A DNA stretch of 64,000 nucleotides, taken from the NCBI RefSeq assembly GCF_900103975.1, contig NZ_FNIR01000004.1, positions 186,001-250,000 on the forward strand, in the 5' to 3' direction. The notes under the pieces were generated by a model, which did no database searches, was not told the DNA's origin, and saw nothing but the letters and a program-made list of their open reading frames with translations. Every line of letters begins with the position of its first letter. Position 1 is the stretch's first letter. Shown in pieces: positions 7,746-16,088 of the stretch. The position numbers were made by a program, and so were the translations under genes. Source of the stretch: Klenkia soli. GTDB taxonomy: Bacteria > Actinomycetota > Actinomycetes > Mycobacteriales > Geodermatophilaceae.

Positions 7746-8591
7746 TCAGCGAGCAGCGTGCCGTGCGACCGCGCCGCGCCGGGGCAGCCGGCGACCCGCC
7801 GCGAGCCCCGAGCCCACCAGCGCCACGAGTGCCACACCGCCGAGCGCGAGCGGCACGGTCGAGCCGGCCGTGCCGCCGCCACCGGCCTCGACCCCACCGG
7901 TCGGGACGACGCCGGGGCTGGCCGCGTCCAGGACCGTCTGGACCTGGACGCCGGAGCCGCCGTCCAGCAGCAGCACCGTGTAGGAGGAGCCGCTGGCCAG
8001 GTCGACGGGGAGGTCGGTGGGCGACCCGGACGCGCCGGCGATCTGCAGGGTGGTGGAGCCACCGGGCACCGACACGTAGTCGGTCAGGTCGGGGAAGGCC
8101 AGGTCGGCCGAGAGCGACTCGCCGCCCACCAGCGCGACCGATGCCGGGGTCAACATCTGGGATGCGTTCACCACGCGGGCGCGGGCCTGGCCGTCGGCCG
8201 GCGGGGTGAGGTCGTCGTCGAGGACCTTGAGCCCGAGCTGGGCGAAGGTGCCCACCCCGGCCACGGTGAACGCCGTGCCCGGCGCGACGGTGACGGTGGT
8301 CGAGAGCACCGGCGCCGACGTCGTGGGCGCCCCGGCCGACCGCATGGAGACGGTGTAGGTGCCGGCGGGCACCGACTGGTAGTCCGAGACGGTGCCGTAG
8401 CCGACACCGGTGAGCACGATGCCGGTGTCGGGGGAGGACACCGAGTCGACGTAGACGTCGACCGAGGGGGTGTCGGGGCTGAGGTGGGCCAACCGCAGCA
8501 TGCCGGTGTCGGCAGCGCCTGCGGGGGTACTGCCGAGCAGGACGGCGAGGCCGGCCAGCAGGAGGACGGCGAGACTGCGCCGGACGGCCAT
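7746..8591 (-). CDS. Secreted DUF4397-domain surface protein with C-terminal membrane anchor
   Basis: A 281-residue exported protein. A clear signal peptide (1-28, ending AGA) is followed by one or two DUF4397-type beta domains (MLRLAHLSPDTPSVDVYVD, and a second ARVVNASQ-type repeat near 140), a Gly-rich linker, one hydrophobic helix and a basic tail. This tail layout resembles a cell-wall sorting signal, yet I find no LPxTG or LAxTG pentapeptide before the helix; the nearest string is GGTAGS. The ATG at 8591 is preceded by an ideal AGGAGG. The downstream neighbour is a class F sortase, which favours surface display. DUF4397 has no known enzymatic role. The function is probably structural or adhesive, by inference. 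Confidence 0.83.
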   Translation of the reverse strand: MAVRRSLAVLLLAGLAVLLGSTPAGAADTGMLRLAHLSPDTPSVDVYVDSVSSPDTGIVLTGVGYGTVSDYQSVPAGTYTVSMRSAGAPTTSAPVLSTTVTVAPGTAFTVAGVGTFAQLGLKVLDDDLTPPADGQARARVVNASQMLTPASVALVGGESLSADLAFPDLTDYVSVPGGSTTLQIAGASGSPTDLPVDLASGSSYTVLLLDGGSGVQVQTVLDAASPGVVPTGGVEAGGGGTAGSTVPLALGGVALVALVGSGLAAGRRLPRRGAVARHAAR

Positions 8592-8660
8592 GGGGTTCCT
8601 CCTGGGTGACGACAGCACTACAGGGTGAACGTACCGGTCCCTCACACGGACCGCAGGGGG

Positions 8661-10379
8661 TCAGCCGCCGTCCGCGGTCAGCAGGGCGTCGGGGTCGGAC
8701 GCGTAGTCGTAGCCGACCCGGATGCCGTCGTCGGTGTCCTCGACCAGGTCCGGGGCGTAGGGCGGCAGCTGGGCGGTCAGCCAGGTGCGGACCTGGTCGC
8801 GCAGCGCGGGGTCGTCGACCAGGCGGGTGCCCCCGACCGAGTCGACCACCGCGTAGCGCACCGCGGTGCCCACCTCACCGGGCACCGCGGGCAAGGAGGA
8901 GATGCCCACCCCGTACTGCGCGGCGATCCCGGCGAGCAGGGTCAGCAGTCGTGGGTCGACGTCGCCGGACAGCAGCGCACCGGTGGCCTGGCCGGCATCC
9001 GCGGTCGTGGGGTTGGTCAGCAGGGCCCCCGACAGCTCCCGGCGCAGCGTGCGCTGGTCGGCGTCCGGGGTGCGCCGGTCGGGGTCCACCACGACCAGCC
9101 CGGTGTCGGCGTCCCCGAAGCGGGCCACGACGTCGTCCCTGCTGCTCCCGGGTGCCCCGCGCGCCACCTGCAGCCCGTCGGCGGCGACGGGCACGCCGTC
9201 CCTGCGGAGGTCCTGGGCGAGCAGGCCGCTCGCGGCCACGGTCGAACCGGCCGGCAGCTGCTCGGTGAACCAGTCCACGAACGCCGCCCGGTCCTGGGCG
9301 CCGAAGTCGTCGACCGGCGTGGTGCGCAGGGCCACCGCGGCGAGGACGGCGCCGGCCACCAGCGCGGCGGCGGTCGCCGCGGCCAGGACGGGGCGCAGCG
9401 GCCGCAGCGCGGGTGTCCGCACCAGTTCCTGCACCAGCGCGCCGACCAGGAGCGCACCGACGGGGAGGCACACCACCAGCGCGGAGAACCGGCCCGGCGG
9501 TGCGATGGCGGCCAGCGTCGTGGCGGCGAGGGCAGCGGCCGGCGGACGCCAGCGGGGGAGGAGCCAGGCGGCCAGCACACCGGCGCCGAGCAGCCCGGCG
9601 GTCAGCAGCACCGACCGGGTCTCCCCGGCCGCCCAGGGGGCCAGGACGTCGGGCTGGGGGTCCCAGCGGGGCAGCAGCAGGACCACCGCGACGAACACGG
9701 GGGCCAGCAGCCCGGCGGTGACCGTGCGGGTGCGGGGGGACCACCGGCGGCCCAGGCGGCCGGTGGACAGGCCGCCCGCGGTGCCGGCGACCAGGAGCAG
9801 CAGCACGTCCGGCGCCAGCAGCACCGCGGGGACGAGGGCCAGGCCGCCCAGCACCCGGACCGCGCGCCGCCGCCGGCCCACCGCCAGCCAGGCGGCCAGC
9901 AGCATCCACGGCACCGCCCAGGCCGCCGGAGCGCTCACCGCGTGCACCATCACCAGACCCGGGACGGCCCCGAGCACCAGGACGGCGACGCAGGCACCGG
10001 CATCACCGAGCCGGGTGCGCCGGGCCAGCCGCCAGAGCAGCAGGCAGGACAGGAGGAGGGCGGCCCAGAGCAGCTCCCGACCGGCCGCGGCCAGGCCGGT
10101 GCCGCGGTCGAAGGACCGGGTCAGCCAGGCGCCGGCCGCCGTGTGCGCGACCGCCAACCCGTCGGGGGTGAGCAGCTGGGGGGCGGCGCCACCGTGCAAC
10201 CACTCCCACGCCGGGGCGGTCAGGGCGCCGTCGTCGGCGAGGGGCGAGCTGCGCAGCGCCCGGGCCGAGACGAGGCCGGCGACGACCACGGCGGCGAGCG
10301 GGGCCACCACGAACCAGCGGGCGCGCTGCCTGCCGGTGGACCGGTGCCGGTGCTGGCGGTCGTCGCCGGAGGCGGACAC
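8661..10379 (-). CDS. Large multi-pass membrane protein, function unknown
   Basis: A protein of about 572 residues with a basic cytoplasmic N-terminus, around ten hydrophobic segments in the first two thirds and a soluble C-terminal third containing VVVDPDRRTPDADQRTLRREL-like polar sequence. The overall layout, with Asp-rich loops after the first helix and a terminal extracytoplasmic domain, resembles GT-C-type membrane glycosyltransferases or O-antigen-ligase-like proteins, but I see no diagnostic motif and do not assign an activity. The GTG at 10379 has GGAGGG about 7 nt upstream and is preferred. An in-frame GTG at 10451 would add 24 residues. It sits 69 bp upstream of the DUF4397/sortase pair on the same strand and may contribute to the same envelope function. 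Confidence 0.6.
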   Translation of the reverse strand: MSASGDDRQHRHRSTGRQRARWFVVAPLAAVVVAGLVSARALRSSPLADDGALTAPAWEWLHGGAAPQLLTPDGLAVAHTAAGAWLTRSFDRGTGLAAAGRELLWAALLLSCLLLWRLARRTRLGDAGACVAVLVLGAVPGLVMVHAVSAPAAWAVPWMLLAAWLAVGRRRRAVRVLGGLALVPAVLLAPDVLLLLVAGTAGGLSTGRLGRRWSPRTRTVTAGLLAPVFVAVVLLLPRWDPQPDVLAPWAAGETRSVLLTAGLLGAGVLAAWLLPRWRPPAAALAATTLAAIAPPGRFSALVVCLPVGALLVGALVQELVRTPALRPLRPVLAAATAAALVAGAVLAAVALRTTPVDDFGAQDRAAFVDWFTEQLPAGSTVAASGLLAQDLRRDGVPVAADGLQVARGAPGSSRDDVVARFGDADTGLVVVDPDRRTPDADQRTLRRELSGALLTNPTTADAGQATGALLSGDVDPRLLTLLAGIAAQYGVGISSLPAVPGEVGTAVRYAVVDSVGGTRLVDDPALRDQVRTWLTAQLPPYAPDLVEDTDDGIRVGYDYASDPDALLTADGG

Positions 10380-10479
10380 GGCACCCCCTCCGGCGACGGC
10401 AGCAGCACGTCGGACTGACGACGTCGTGACGACCTTGACACGCACGGTCACGGCTGGCCACTCCCGGCCCTCGCTCGAC

Positions 10480-10498
10480 CGTGATCGGCGGGATCACG
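10480..10498 (-). terminator. Short hairpin after the coiled-coil gene
   Basis: CGTGATC and GATCACG (7-bp arms, 5-nt loop) lie just beyond the stop at 10517 in the direction of transcription. There is no T-tract. It could end the coiled-coil transcript or serve as an operator for the membrane-protein gene. Confidence 0.35.
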
Positions 10499-10516
10499 CC
10501 CAGCGGCCGACCGGGG

Positions 10517-11800
10517 TCAGGACCGGCGGTCGTCCCCGGACTGCGCGGGCTGGCTGCCGGTGGGCACCGACCGGACGGCGGGCTGCACCGCGGTGGCCGG
10601 GCCGTCGGCCGCCGGCTTCGGGCTGGTCTCCGGCCCGGCCCCGGCCGGCCGGGTGCTCGGCTGCTGGGGGCCGGACTGCTGGGGGCCAGACTGCTGGGCC
10701 GGCGCCGGGCGCTGCACCGGAGGACGGTTGGGCAGCGCCGGTGCAGGGCCCGAGCCGGCGGGCCGGGCCGGCGCCTCGGGGCGGGCGGGGGCCGGCTGGG
10801 CGACGGCCGGGGCCTGCTTCGCCGGGGCGCCGTCGGACGGCGCAGGGGTGGTCGGCGGAGCGGCGGCGGACCGCGGGGCAGGGGCGGCGCTCGAGGAGCC
10901 GGCACCCGAGGCGCTGGCCCCGGTCGCGGCGGGCCTGTCCGTGCCCTCGTCGGTGCCCCTGTCCGCAGCCTTCTCGGTGCCCTTCTCGGCGGCTGCGGGC
11001 GCGTCGTCCAGACCGGGCAGCCGGCCGAGCAGACTGCGGACCTCGTGCAGGCGGGAGGCCAGCTCGTCGCGGACCCGGCGGATGGCCGCGGCCTCCTCCT
11101 CGGCGGCGGCCACGGTGGCGGCGGCCTTCTCCGTGGCGGCGGTGACCCGCTGCTGCGCGGCCTGCACGGACCCCTTCTCGCGCTCGTCCTCCAGCCGGGC
11201 GGCCTCACTGCGGCGCGCCCGCTGGGCGATCTCGAAGTCCTCCTCGATCTTGGTCCGCCGGGCCTGCGAGTCGGTGTCGAGCTGGGCCACCCGCTCCTGG
11301 GCCTTGGTGACCAGCTCGTCGGCGCGGGCCTGGGCCTTGGCGCCGATCTGCTCGGCCTCGTGGCGGGCCTCGGCGAGCACCCGCTCGGCCTCGGCGCCGG
11401 CCTGCGCCTGGCGCTGGACGGAGGCGTTCTCCTCGGCGGTGATCCGCTCGCGGACGGCGTCGGCCTCCTCGGCGGCGCGACGACGCACCTCGGCGGCCTC
11501 CTCCTCGGCCAGCCGGAGCATGTGCGAGATGCGCTCGCCCATGTTCTCGAAGGTGGGCGCCCCGGCCGAGGCGGCCTTGCGGCGCAGGCCCTCGATCTCC
11601 TGGTGCAGGGCCGACAGCTGCGCGGCGAGGTCCGCGGACCGGGTCGCCGCGGCGTCGCGGTCGGCCATGGTGACCCGCAGATCTGCGTCCAGACGCTCGA
11701 TCGCCTCGGCCACCTGGTCGCGGTGGTACCCCTTGCGGACCACCTCGAAGGAGTACGTGGCCTCGCGGAGCGGGAGCAGTTCGGAGTGGGGGTCGCTCAT
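10517..11800 (-). CDS. Scy/FilP-like DivIVA-family coiled-coil protein
   Basis: A 427-residue cytoskeleton-like protein. The N-terminus (SFEVVRKGYHRDQVAEAIERL) matches the DivIVA/Wag31 membrane-curvature segment. Residues 25-275 are a near-continuous charged coiled coil rich in Ala, Glu and Arg, and the remainder is a Pro/Ala/Gln-rich disordered tail. Streptomyces homologues of this kind (FilP, Scy, often labelled cellulose-binding protein) organise the hyphal tip polarisome with DivIVA. From memory, scy and filP lie next to the epimerase-thiolase-meaB group there too, which supports the identification. Here it is 61 bp beyond ccr with a terminator between, so it probably has its own promoter. 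Role at cell poles or septa is inferred. Confidence 0.75.
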   Translation of the reverse strand: MSDPHSELLPLREATYSFEVVRKGYHRDQVAEAIERLDADLRVTMADRDAAATRSADLAAQLSALHQEIEGLRRKAASAGAPTFENMGERISHMLRLAEEEAAEVRRRAAEEADAVRERITAEENASVQRQAQAGAEAERVLAEARHEAEQIGAKAQARADELVTKAQERVAQLDTDSQARRTKIEEDFEIAQRARRSEAARLEDEREKGSVQAAQQRVTAATEKAAATVAAAEEEAAAIRRVRDELASRLHEVRSLLGRLPGLDDAPAAAEKGTEKAADRGTDEGTDRPAATGASASGAGSSSAAPAPRSAAAPPTTPAPSDGAPAKQAPAVAQPAPARPEAPARPAGSGPAPALPNRPPVQRPAPAQQSGPQQSGPQQPSTRPAGAGPETSPKPAADGPATAVQPAVRSVPTGSQPAQSGDDRRS

Positions 11801-11821
11801 GGGTCCATCCTTCCAGAACCG

Positions 11822-11854
11822 GCGGACCGGCTCGTGCGTGACGAGCCGGTCCGC
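11822..11854 (-). terminator. Hairpin terminator after ccr
   Basis: GCGGACCGGCTCGT (11822-11835) and ACGAGCCGGTCCGC (11841-11854) form a perfect 14-bp stem with a 5-nt loop, 8 bp beyond the ccr stop. No T-tract follows. Confidence 0.7.
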
Positions 11855-11861
11855 AGCAGTC

Positions 11862-13193
11862 TCACAGCCCGCGGAACCGGTTGATCGCCTCGAGGTGCTG
11901 CTCGCGCTTGGCGGTGTCGCGGACCCCGAGACCCTCCTCGGGGGCCAGGGTGAGCACGCCGACCTTGCCCTGGTGGGTGTTGGTCTGGACGTCGCGGGCG
12001 GCCTGCCCGACGTCCTCCATGCCGTAGACCTTCGACAGGGTCGGGTGGATGAGCCCCTTGTCGATGAGCCGGTTGGCCTCGTAGGCCTCCTTGTAGTTCG
12101 CGAAGTGCGAGCTCAGGATCTTCTTCAGGTTCATCCAGAGGTACCGGTTGTCGTACTGGTGCATGTAGCCCGAGGTCGAGGCGCAGGTGACGATCGTGCC
12201 GCCCTTCTTCGCGACGTAGACGCTCGCGCCGAAGGTCTCCCGGCCCGGGTGCTCGAAGACGATGTCGATGTCCTCGCCGCCGGTGAGCTCGCGGATCTTC
12301 TTGCCGAACCGCTGCCACTCCTTGGGGTCCTGGGTGTTCTCGTCCTTCCAGAACCGGTAGCCCTCGGCGGAGCGGTCGATGACCAGCTCGGCGCCCATCC
12401 TCCGCACGATCTCGGCCTTCTCGGGGCTGGAGACCACGCAGACGGGGATGGCGCCGCCGTTGAGGGCCATCTGGGTGGCGTAGGAGCCCAGGCCGCCCGA
12501 GGCGCCCCAGATGAGGACGGTGTCGCCCTGCTTCATGTTCGCGCCGTTCTTGCTGACCAGCTGGCGGTAGGCCGTCGCGTTGACCAGGCCCGGCGCGGCG
12601 GCCTCCTCCCACGTCAGGTGGGCCGGCTTGGGCAGCAGCTGGTTGCTCTTGACCAGCGCCAGCTCGGCCAGGCCGCCGAAGTTGGTCTCGAAGCCCCAGA
12701 TGCGCTGCTGCGGGTCCATCATCGTGTCGTCGTGGCCGGCCGGGTCCTCGAGCTCGACCGAGAGGCAGTGGGCGACGACCTCGTCGCCGGCCTTCCACTT
12801 GTTCACCCCGGGTCCGACGGCCAGCACCACGCCGGCCAGGTCGGAGCCCACCACGTGGTAGGGCAGGTCGTGCCGCTTCGTGTACTCGGACAGCCGGCCG
12901 TAGCGCTCCAGGAACCCGAAGGTGCTCACCGGCTCGAAGATCGACGTCCAGACGGTGTTGTAGTTCACCGACGACGCCATCACCGCGACGATCGCCTCAC
13001 CGGGGCCCAGCTCCGGGGTGGGCACCTCCTCGACGTGCAGGCTCTTGCGGGGGTCCTTGTCCTTGGTGGCCAGGCCCTCGAACATGTCCTGCTCGTCCTT
13101 GCGCACCAGCACCGCGCGGTAGGACCCGGGCACGCCCAGCCCTCCGATGTCGCTGAGCTGGTCGGACAGGATGGCGTCCCTGATCTCGTTCAC
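11862..13193 (-). CDS. ccr: Crotonyl-CoA carboxylase/reductase
   Basis: Ccr carries out NADPH- and CO2-dependent reductive carboxylation of crotonyl-CoA to ethylmalonyl-CoA, the key step of the ethylmalonyl-CoA pathway, and supplies extender units or C4 precursors. The 443-residue length is normal for this zinc-independent MDR enzyme. The NADPH loop WGASGGLGSYATQ is at about 230-242. Asn79, Phe168, Glu169 and His364 appear to align with the four CO2-binding residues known in the Kitasatospora setae enzyme, although I aligned them only by eye. The GTG at 13193 follows GGGAG by 7 nt. Its promoter region carries the shared 16-bp inverted repeat, which separates it from mce upstream. Confidence 0.95.
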   Translation of the reverse strand: MNEIRDAILSDQLSDIGGLGVPGSYRAVLVRKDEQDMFEGLATKDKDPRKSLHVEEVPTPELGPGEAIVAVMASSVNYNTVWTSIFEPVSTFGFLERYGRLSEYTKRHDLPYHVVGSDLAGVVLAVGPGVNKWKAGDEVVAHCLSVELEDPAGHDDTMMDPQQRIWGFETNFGGLAELALVKSNQLLPKPAHLTWEEAAAPGLVNATAYRQLVSKNGANMKQGDTVLIWGASGGLGSYATQMALNGGAIPVCVVSSPEKAEIVRRMGAELVIDRSAEGYRFWKDENTQDPKEWQRFGKKIRELTGGEDIDIVFEHPGRETFGASVYVAKKGGTIVTCASTSGYMHQYDNRYLWMNLKKILSSHFANYKEAYEANRLIDKGLIHPTLSKVYGMEDVGQAARDVQTNTHQGKVGVLTLAPEEGLGVRDTAKREQHLEAINRFRGL

Positions 13194-13238
13194 GCTGTGC
13201 TCCCGGGTCGTCGTTGGCTCGGTAGTGCGGCTGTGGAT

Positions 13239-13254
13239 GTTACTGGCGAGTAGC
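13239..13254. promoter_or_regulatory. Candidate operator shared with etfBA and the hydroxyacyl-CoA dehydrogenase
   Basis: On the ccr strand the site reads GCTACTCGCCAGTAAC, and its right half overlaps TAACAT, a plausible -10 for ccr 45 bp upstream of the start. One base breaks the symmetry of the outer arm. The spacing is the same as in the sites at 4859-4874 and 44285-44300. Confidence 0.65.
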
Positions 13255-13261
13255 CCAGAAG

Positions 13262-13711
13262 TCAGTGCGATGTGGCCGGTTCCACGAGTTCCACCAGGAC
13301 ACCGCCGGCGTCCTTGGGGTGCACGAAGTTGACCCGGCTGCCGGCGGTGCCGCGGCGGGGCTCGTCGTAGAGCAGCCGGAGGCCGCGCTCGCGCAGCGTC
13401 GCGCTGACCGCCTCGACGTCGGTGACCCGGAAGGCCAGCTGCTGCAGGCCCGGGCCCGACCGGCCGATGAACTTCGCGATCGTGGACTCCGGGGTCAGCG
13501 GGGCCAGCAGCTGGATCCGGGTGTCGCCCGACCCGACGGCGAGCATCGCCTCGCGGACGCCCTGGTCCTCGTTGGTCTCCTCGTGCACCGACCGCACCCC
13601 GAAGGCCCGGTCGTAGAAGGCGATCGCCTCGTCCAGGTCCGGGACGGCGATCCCGACGTGGTCGATGGTGGTGAACAGCTCGGTGGGCAGTGCGGCTCCG
13701 TCGACGCTCAT
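13262..13711 (-). CDS. mce: Methylmalonyl-CoA (ethylmalonyl-CoA) epimerase
   Basis: A 149-residue VOC-fold enzyme that interconverts the 2R and 2S forms of methylmalonyl-CoA and probably ethylmalonyl-CoA, feeding B12-dependent mutases. The family features DHVGIAVPDLDEAIAFY, EETNEDQGVREAML, RIQLLAPL and GGVLVELVEP supply a His, a Gln and a Glu metal ligand. Where the classical Propionibacterium enzyme has a His-His segment, this one has GPGLQQLAFRV; as I recall, mycobacterial epimerases share the Gln-Gln form, so it is probably active. The ATG at 13711 gives a standard length. The gene lies 68 bp upstream of ccr on the same strand. The mutases themselves are outside this window. Confidence 0.92.
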   Translation of the reverse strand: MSVDGAALPTELFTTIDHVGIAVPDLDEAIAFYDRAFGVRSVHEETNEDQGVREAMLAVGSGDTRIQLLAPLTPESTIAKFIGRSGPGLQQLAFRVTDVEAVSATLRERGLRLLYDEPRRGTAGSRVNFVHPKDAGGVLVELVEPATSH

Positions 13712-13783
13712 GCGGGCATGTTGCCGTGACCGGCGGTACCGCGCACCTGCCCGACCGGTCGGACCGCAGTGAGCCTGCACACA

Positions 13784-13824
13784 CGACGAGGCCGGCCGTC
13801 CCTCGGGGACGGCCGGCCTCGTCG
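13784..13824 (-). terminator. Strong hairpin after the alpha/beta hydrolase gene
   Basis: Two perfect 19-nt arms (13784-13802 and 13806-13824) are separated by TCG. The left arm begins CGACGAGGCCGGCC. The hairpin starts 6 bp after the hydrolase stop and insulates mce from it. There is no T-tract. Confidence 0.8.
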
Positions 13825-13830
13825 GCGGTG

Positions 13831-14685
13831 TCAGGAGCCGATGAAGGCGATCAGCTCGCGGTTGAACTGCTCGGCGTGGCTGGCGTTGATGCCGTGCGGG
13901 CCGCCCTCGACGACCACGAGCTTCGCGCCCGGGACGGACTCGGCGACGCGCTTCCCGCTGACCTCGAACGGGACGACGGCGTCGCTGTCGCCGTGGATGA
14001 CCAGCAGCGGGACGGTGATCTTCGCGATGTCGGCCCGGAAGTCGGTCTTCCCGAAGGCGGTGATGCAGTCCAGCGTGCCCTTCGGCGAGGCGAAGTTGGC
14101 GATCTGCAGCAGGTAGTCGTACATGCCCTGGCTGACCGAGCCGGTCTTGCCCTTGAGCGCCCCGCCACCGCCGGGGGTCACGAACTCGGTGGTGAAGGTG
14201 CGCAGGAAGTCCGGGCGGTCGGTGGTGACGCCGGCCTGGAACTGCTCGATCGTGGCGTCGTCCAGACCGCCGTCGGGGTTGTCGTCGCTCTTGTAGAGGT
14301 AGGGCGGGACGGCGGCGGCCAGCACGGCCTTGGCCACCCGCTGGGTGCCGTAGGTCGAGATGTAGCGGACGACCTCGCCGCCGCCCATCGAGAAGCCGAC
14401 GAGGGTGACGTCGGACAGGTCCAGGTGGGTCAGCAGCTGGTCCAGGTCCGCGGCGAAGGTGTCGTAGTCGTAGCCGCCCCACGGCTGGGAGCTGTCGCCG
14501 AAACCGCGGCGGTCGTAGGTGATGACCCGGTGCCCGGCCTCGACCAGCGCGGGGACCTGGGCCTCCCAGGAGCGACCGGACAGCGGCCAGCCGTGGATGA
14601 GCACAACCGGTCGGCCGGAGCCGACGTCGGTGTAGTGCAGGTCGATCGGGGCGGAATTCTCGGTGCCGACGGTGAGCCGTGCCAT
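13831..14685 (-). CDS. Alpha/beta hydrolase, cofactor-free haloperoxidase-like
   Basis: A 284-residue cytoplasmic alpha/beta hydrolase. The oxyanion region is HGWPLSGRSWE, the nucleophile elbow is GFSMGGGE, the acid is in HGDSDAVVP and the catalytic His in GGPHGI near the end. This set and the length match the non-heme chloroperoxidase/arylesterase group, which also contains general esterases and perhydrolases, so the substrate cannot be named. The ATG at 14685 has GGGAGG about 10 nt upstream. It is transcribed divergently from the thiolase across a 196-bp gap and ends at a strong hairpin, so it is a separate unit between the acyl-CoA genes. Confidence 0.88.
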   Translation of the reverse strand: MARLTVGTENSAPIDLHYTDVGSGRPVVLIHGWPLSGRSWEAQVPALVEAGHRVITYDRRGFGDSSQPWGGYDYDTFAADLDQLLTHLDLSDVTLVGFSMGGGEVVRYISTYGTQRVAKAVLAAAVPPYLYKSDDNPDGGLDDATIEQFQAGVTTDRPDFLRTFTTEFVTPGGGGALKGKTGSVSQGMYDYLLQIANFASPKGTLDCITAFGKTDFRADIAKITVPLLVIHGDSDAVVPFEVSGKRVAESVPGAKLVVVEGGPHGINASHAEQFNRELIAFIGS

Positions 14686-14881
14686 AGGTGCAACCTCCCG
14701 TGTCGATGTGCCCGCAGTGGCGGGCCGGTCCTGGATGCCGTGCCCGGTTGTGCGCAACGGAAACCTGGGCCCCGCCCGGTGAACTGCGTCACGGCCCGTC
14801 GGCGCCGGGTGCCCCGTCGTCCTAGGCTGGCGGACCGGACGAGGCCGCCAACGAGGGCGGCCGGACCGACTGGAGGACATC

Positions 14882-16087
14882 GTGAGCCAGCCCGCAGCCC
14901 AGAACCGCTCCGTCATCGTCGGCGGCGCCCGCACCCCGATGGGCCGGCTGCTCGGCTCGCTCAAGGACTTCTCGGCCGCCGACCTGGGCGGGGTGGCCAT
15001 CAAGGGCGCCCTGGAGAAGGCCGGCATCACCGGCGACCAGGTCGACTACGTGATCATGGGTCAGGTCATCCAGGCCGGCGCCGGCCAGAACCCGGCCCGC
15101 CCGGCCGCGGTCGCCGGCGGCATCCCGATGACCGTGCCCTCCTTCACCCTGAACAAGGTGTGCCTGTCCGGCCTCGACGCGATCGCGCTGGCCGACCAGC
15201 TCATCCGCGCCGGCGAGTTCGAGGTCGTCGTCGCGGGCGGCATGGAGTCGATGACCCAGGCACCGCACCTGCTGCCGACCAGCCGCACCGGCGTGAAGTT
15301 CGGCGACACGAAGCTGGTCGACTCGATGAACCACGACGGGCTGACCGACACCTTCGACCAGGTCGCCATGGGTCTGCTGACCGAGCAGGCCAACAGCCGC
15401 TACGAGCTGACCCGCGAGGACCAGGACGCCTTCGCCGCCGCCAGCCACCAGCGGGCCGCTGCCGCGCACAAGAACGGCCTGTTCGACGACGAGATCGTCA
15501 CCGTCTCCATCCCGCAGCGGAAGGGCGACCCGATCGAGTTCCGCGAGGACGAGGGCATCCGGGCCGACACGACCACGGAGTCCCTCGGCAAGCTCAAGCC
15601 GGCCTTCAGCAAGGACGGCACGATCACCGCCGGCACCGCCTCGCAGATCTCCGACGGCGCCGCCGCCGTCGTGGTCATGAGCGCGGCGAAGGCCGCCGAG
15701 CTCGGGCTGACCGTGCTGGCCGAGATCGGCGCGCACGGCGTCGTCGCCGGCCCGGACGCCACGCTGCAGCAGCAGCCCTCGCGGGCGATCGCCGCGGCCT
15801 GCGCACGCGAGGGCATCGACCCGACCGACCTGGACCTGGTCGAGATCAACGAGGCCTTCGCGGCGGTGGGCATCGTGTCCACCCGCGAGCTGGGCCTGGA
15901 CCCCGAGAAGGTCAACGTGAACGGCGGCGCGATCGCCCTGGGTCACCCGGTCGGCATGAGCGGGGCCCGCATCGTGCTGCACCTGGCGCTGGAGCTGGGC
16001 CGCCGCGGTGGCGGGGTCGGTGCGGCCGCGCTGTGCGGTGGCGGTGGTCAGGGCGACGCCCTGGTCGTGCACGTCCCCGCTGCCTGA
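14882..16087 (+). CDS. atoB: Acetyl-CoA C-acetyltransferase (thiolase)
   Basis: A 401-residue thiolase that condenses two acetyl-CoA to acetoacetyl-CoA or cleaves it, the entry step to C4 acyl-CoAs. Active residues are visible: the nucleophilic Cys94 in NKVCLSG, His in [16 protein letters not shown] and the second Cys in CGGGGQG, with NEAFA also present. The GTG at 14882 follows an ideal GGAGG, and TAGGCT at 14823-14828 could be the -10 of the operon. meaB begins one base after the stop. Together with the dehydrogenase at 4.9 kb, ccr and mce, it would build ethylmalonyl-CoA from acetyl-CoA. A role in beta-oxidation is the alternative. Confidence 0.92.
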   Translation: MSQPAAQNRSVIVGGARTPMGRLLGSLKDFSAADLGGVAIKGALEKAGITGDQVDYVIMGQVIQAGAGQNPARPAAVAGGIPMTVPSFTLNKVCLSGLDAIALADQLIRAGEFEVVVAGGMESMTQAPHLLPTSRTGVKFGDTKLVDSMNHDGLTDTFDQVAMGLLTEQANSRYELTREDQDAFAAASHQRAAAAHKNGLFDDEIVTVSIPQRKGDPIEFREDEGIRADTTTESLGKLKPAFSKDGTITAGTASQISDGAAAVVVMSAAKAAELGLTVLAEIGAHGVVAGPDATLQQQPSRAIAAACAREGIDPTDLDLVEINEAFAAVGIVSTRELGLDPEKVNVNGGAIALGHPVGMSGARIVLHLALELGRRGGGVGAAALCGGGGQGDALVVHVPAA

Positions 16088-16088
16088 G

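Noticed and set aside
13262-13711. Loss of the His-His metal ligand in the epimerase (Gln-Gln instead)
   Set aside because: As I recall the same Gln-Gln form occurs in mycobacterial epimerases, so it is a lineage feature rather than a defect.
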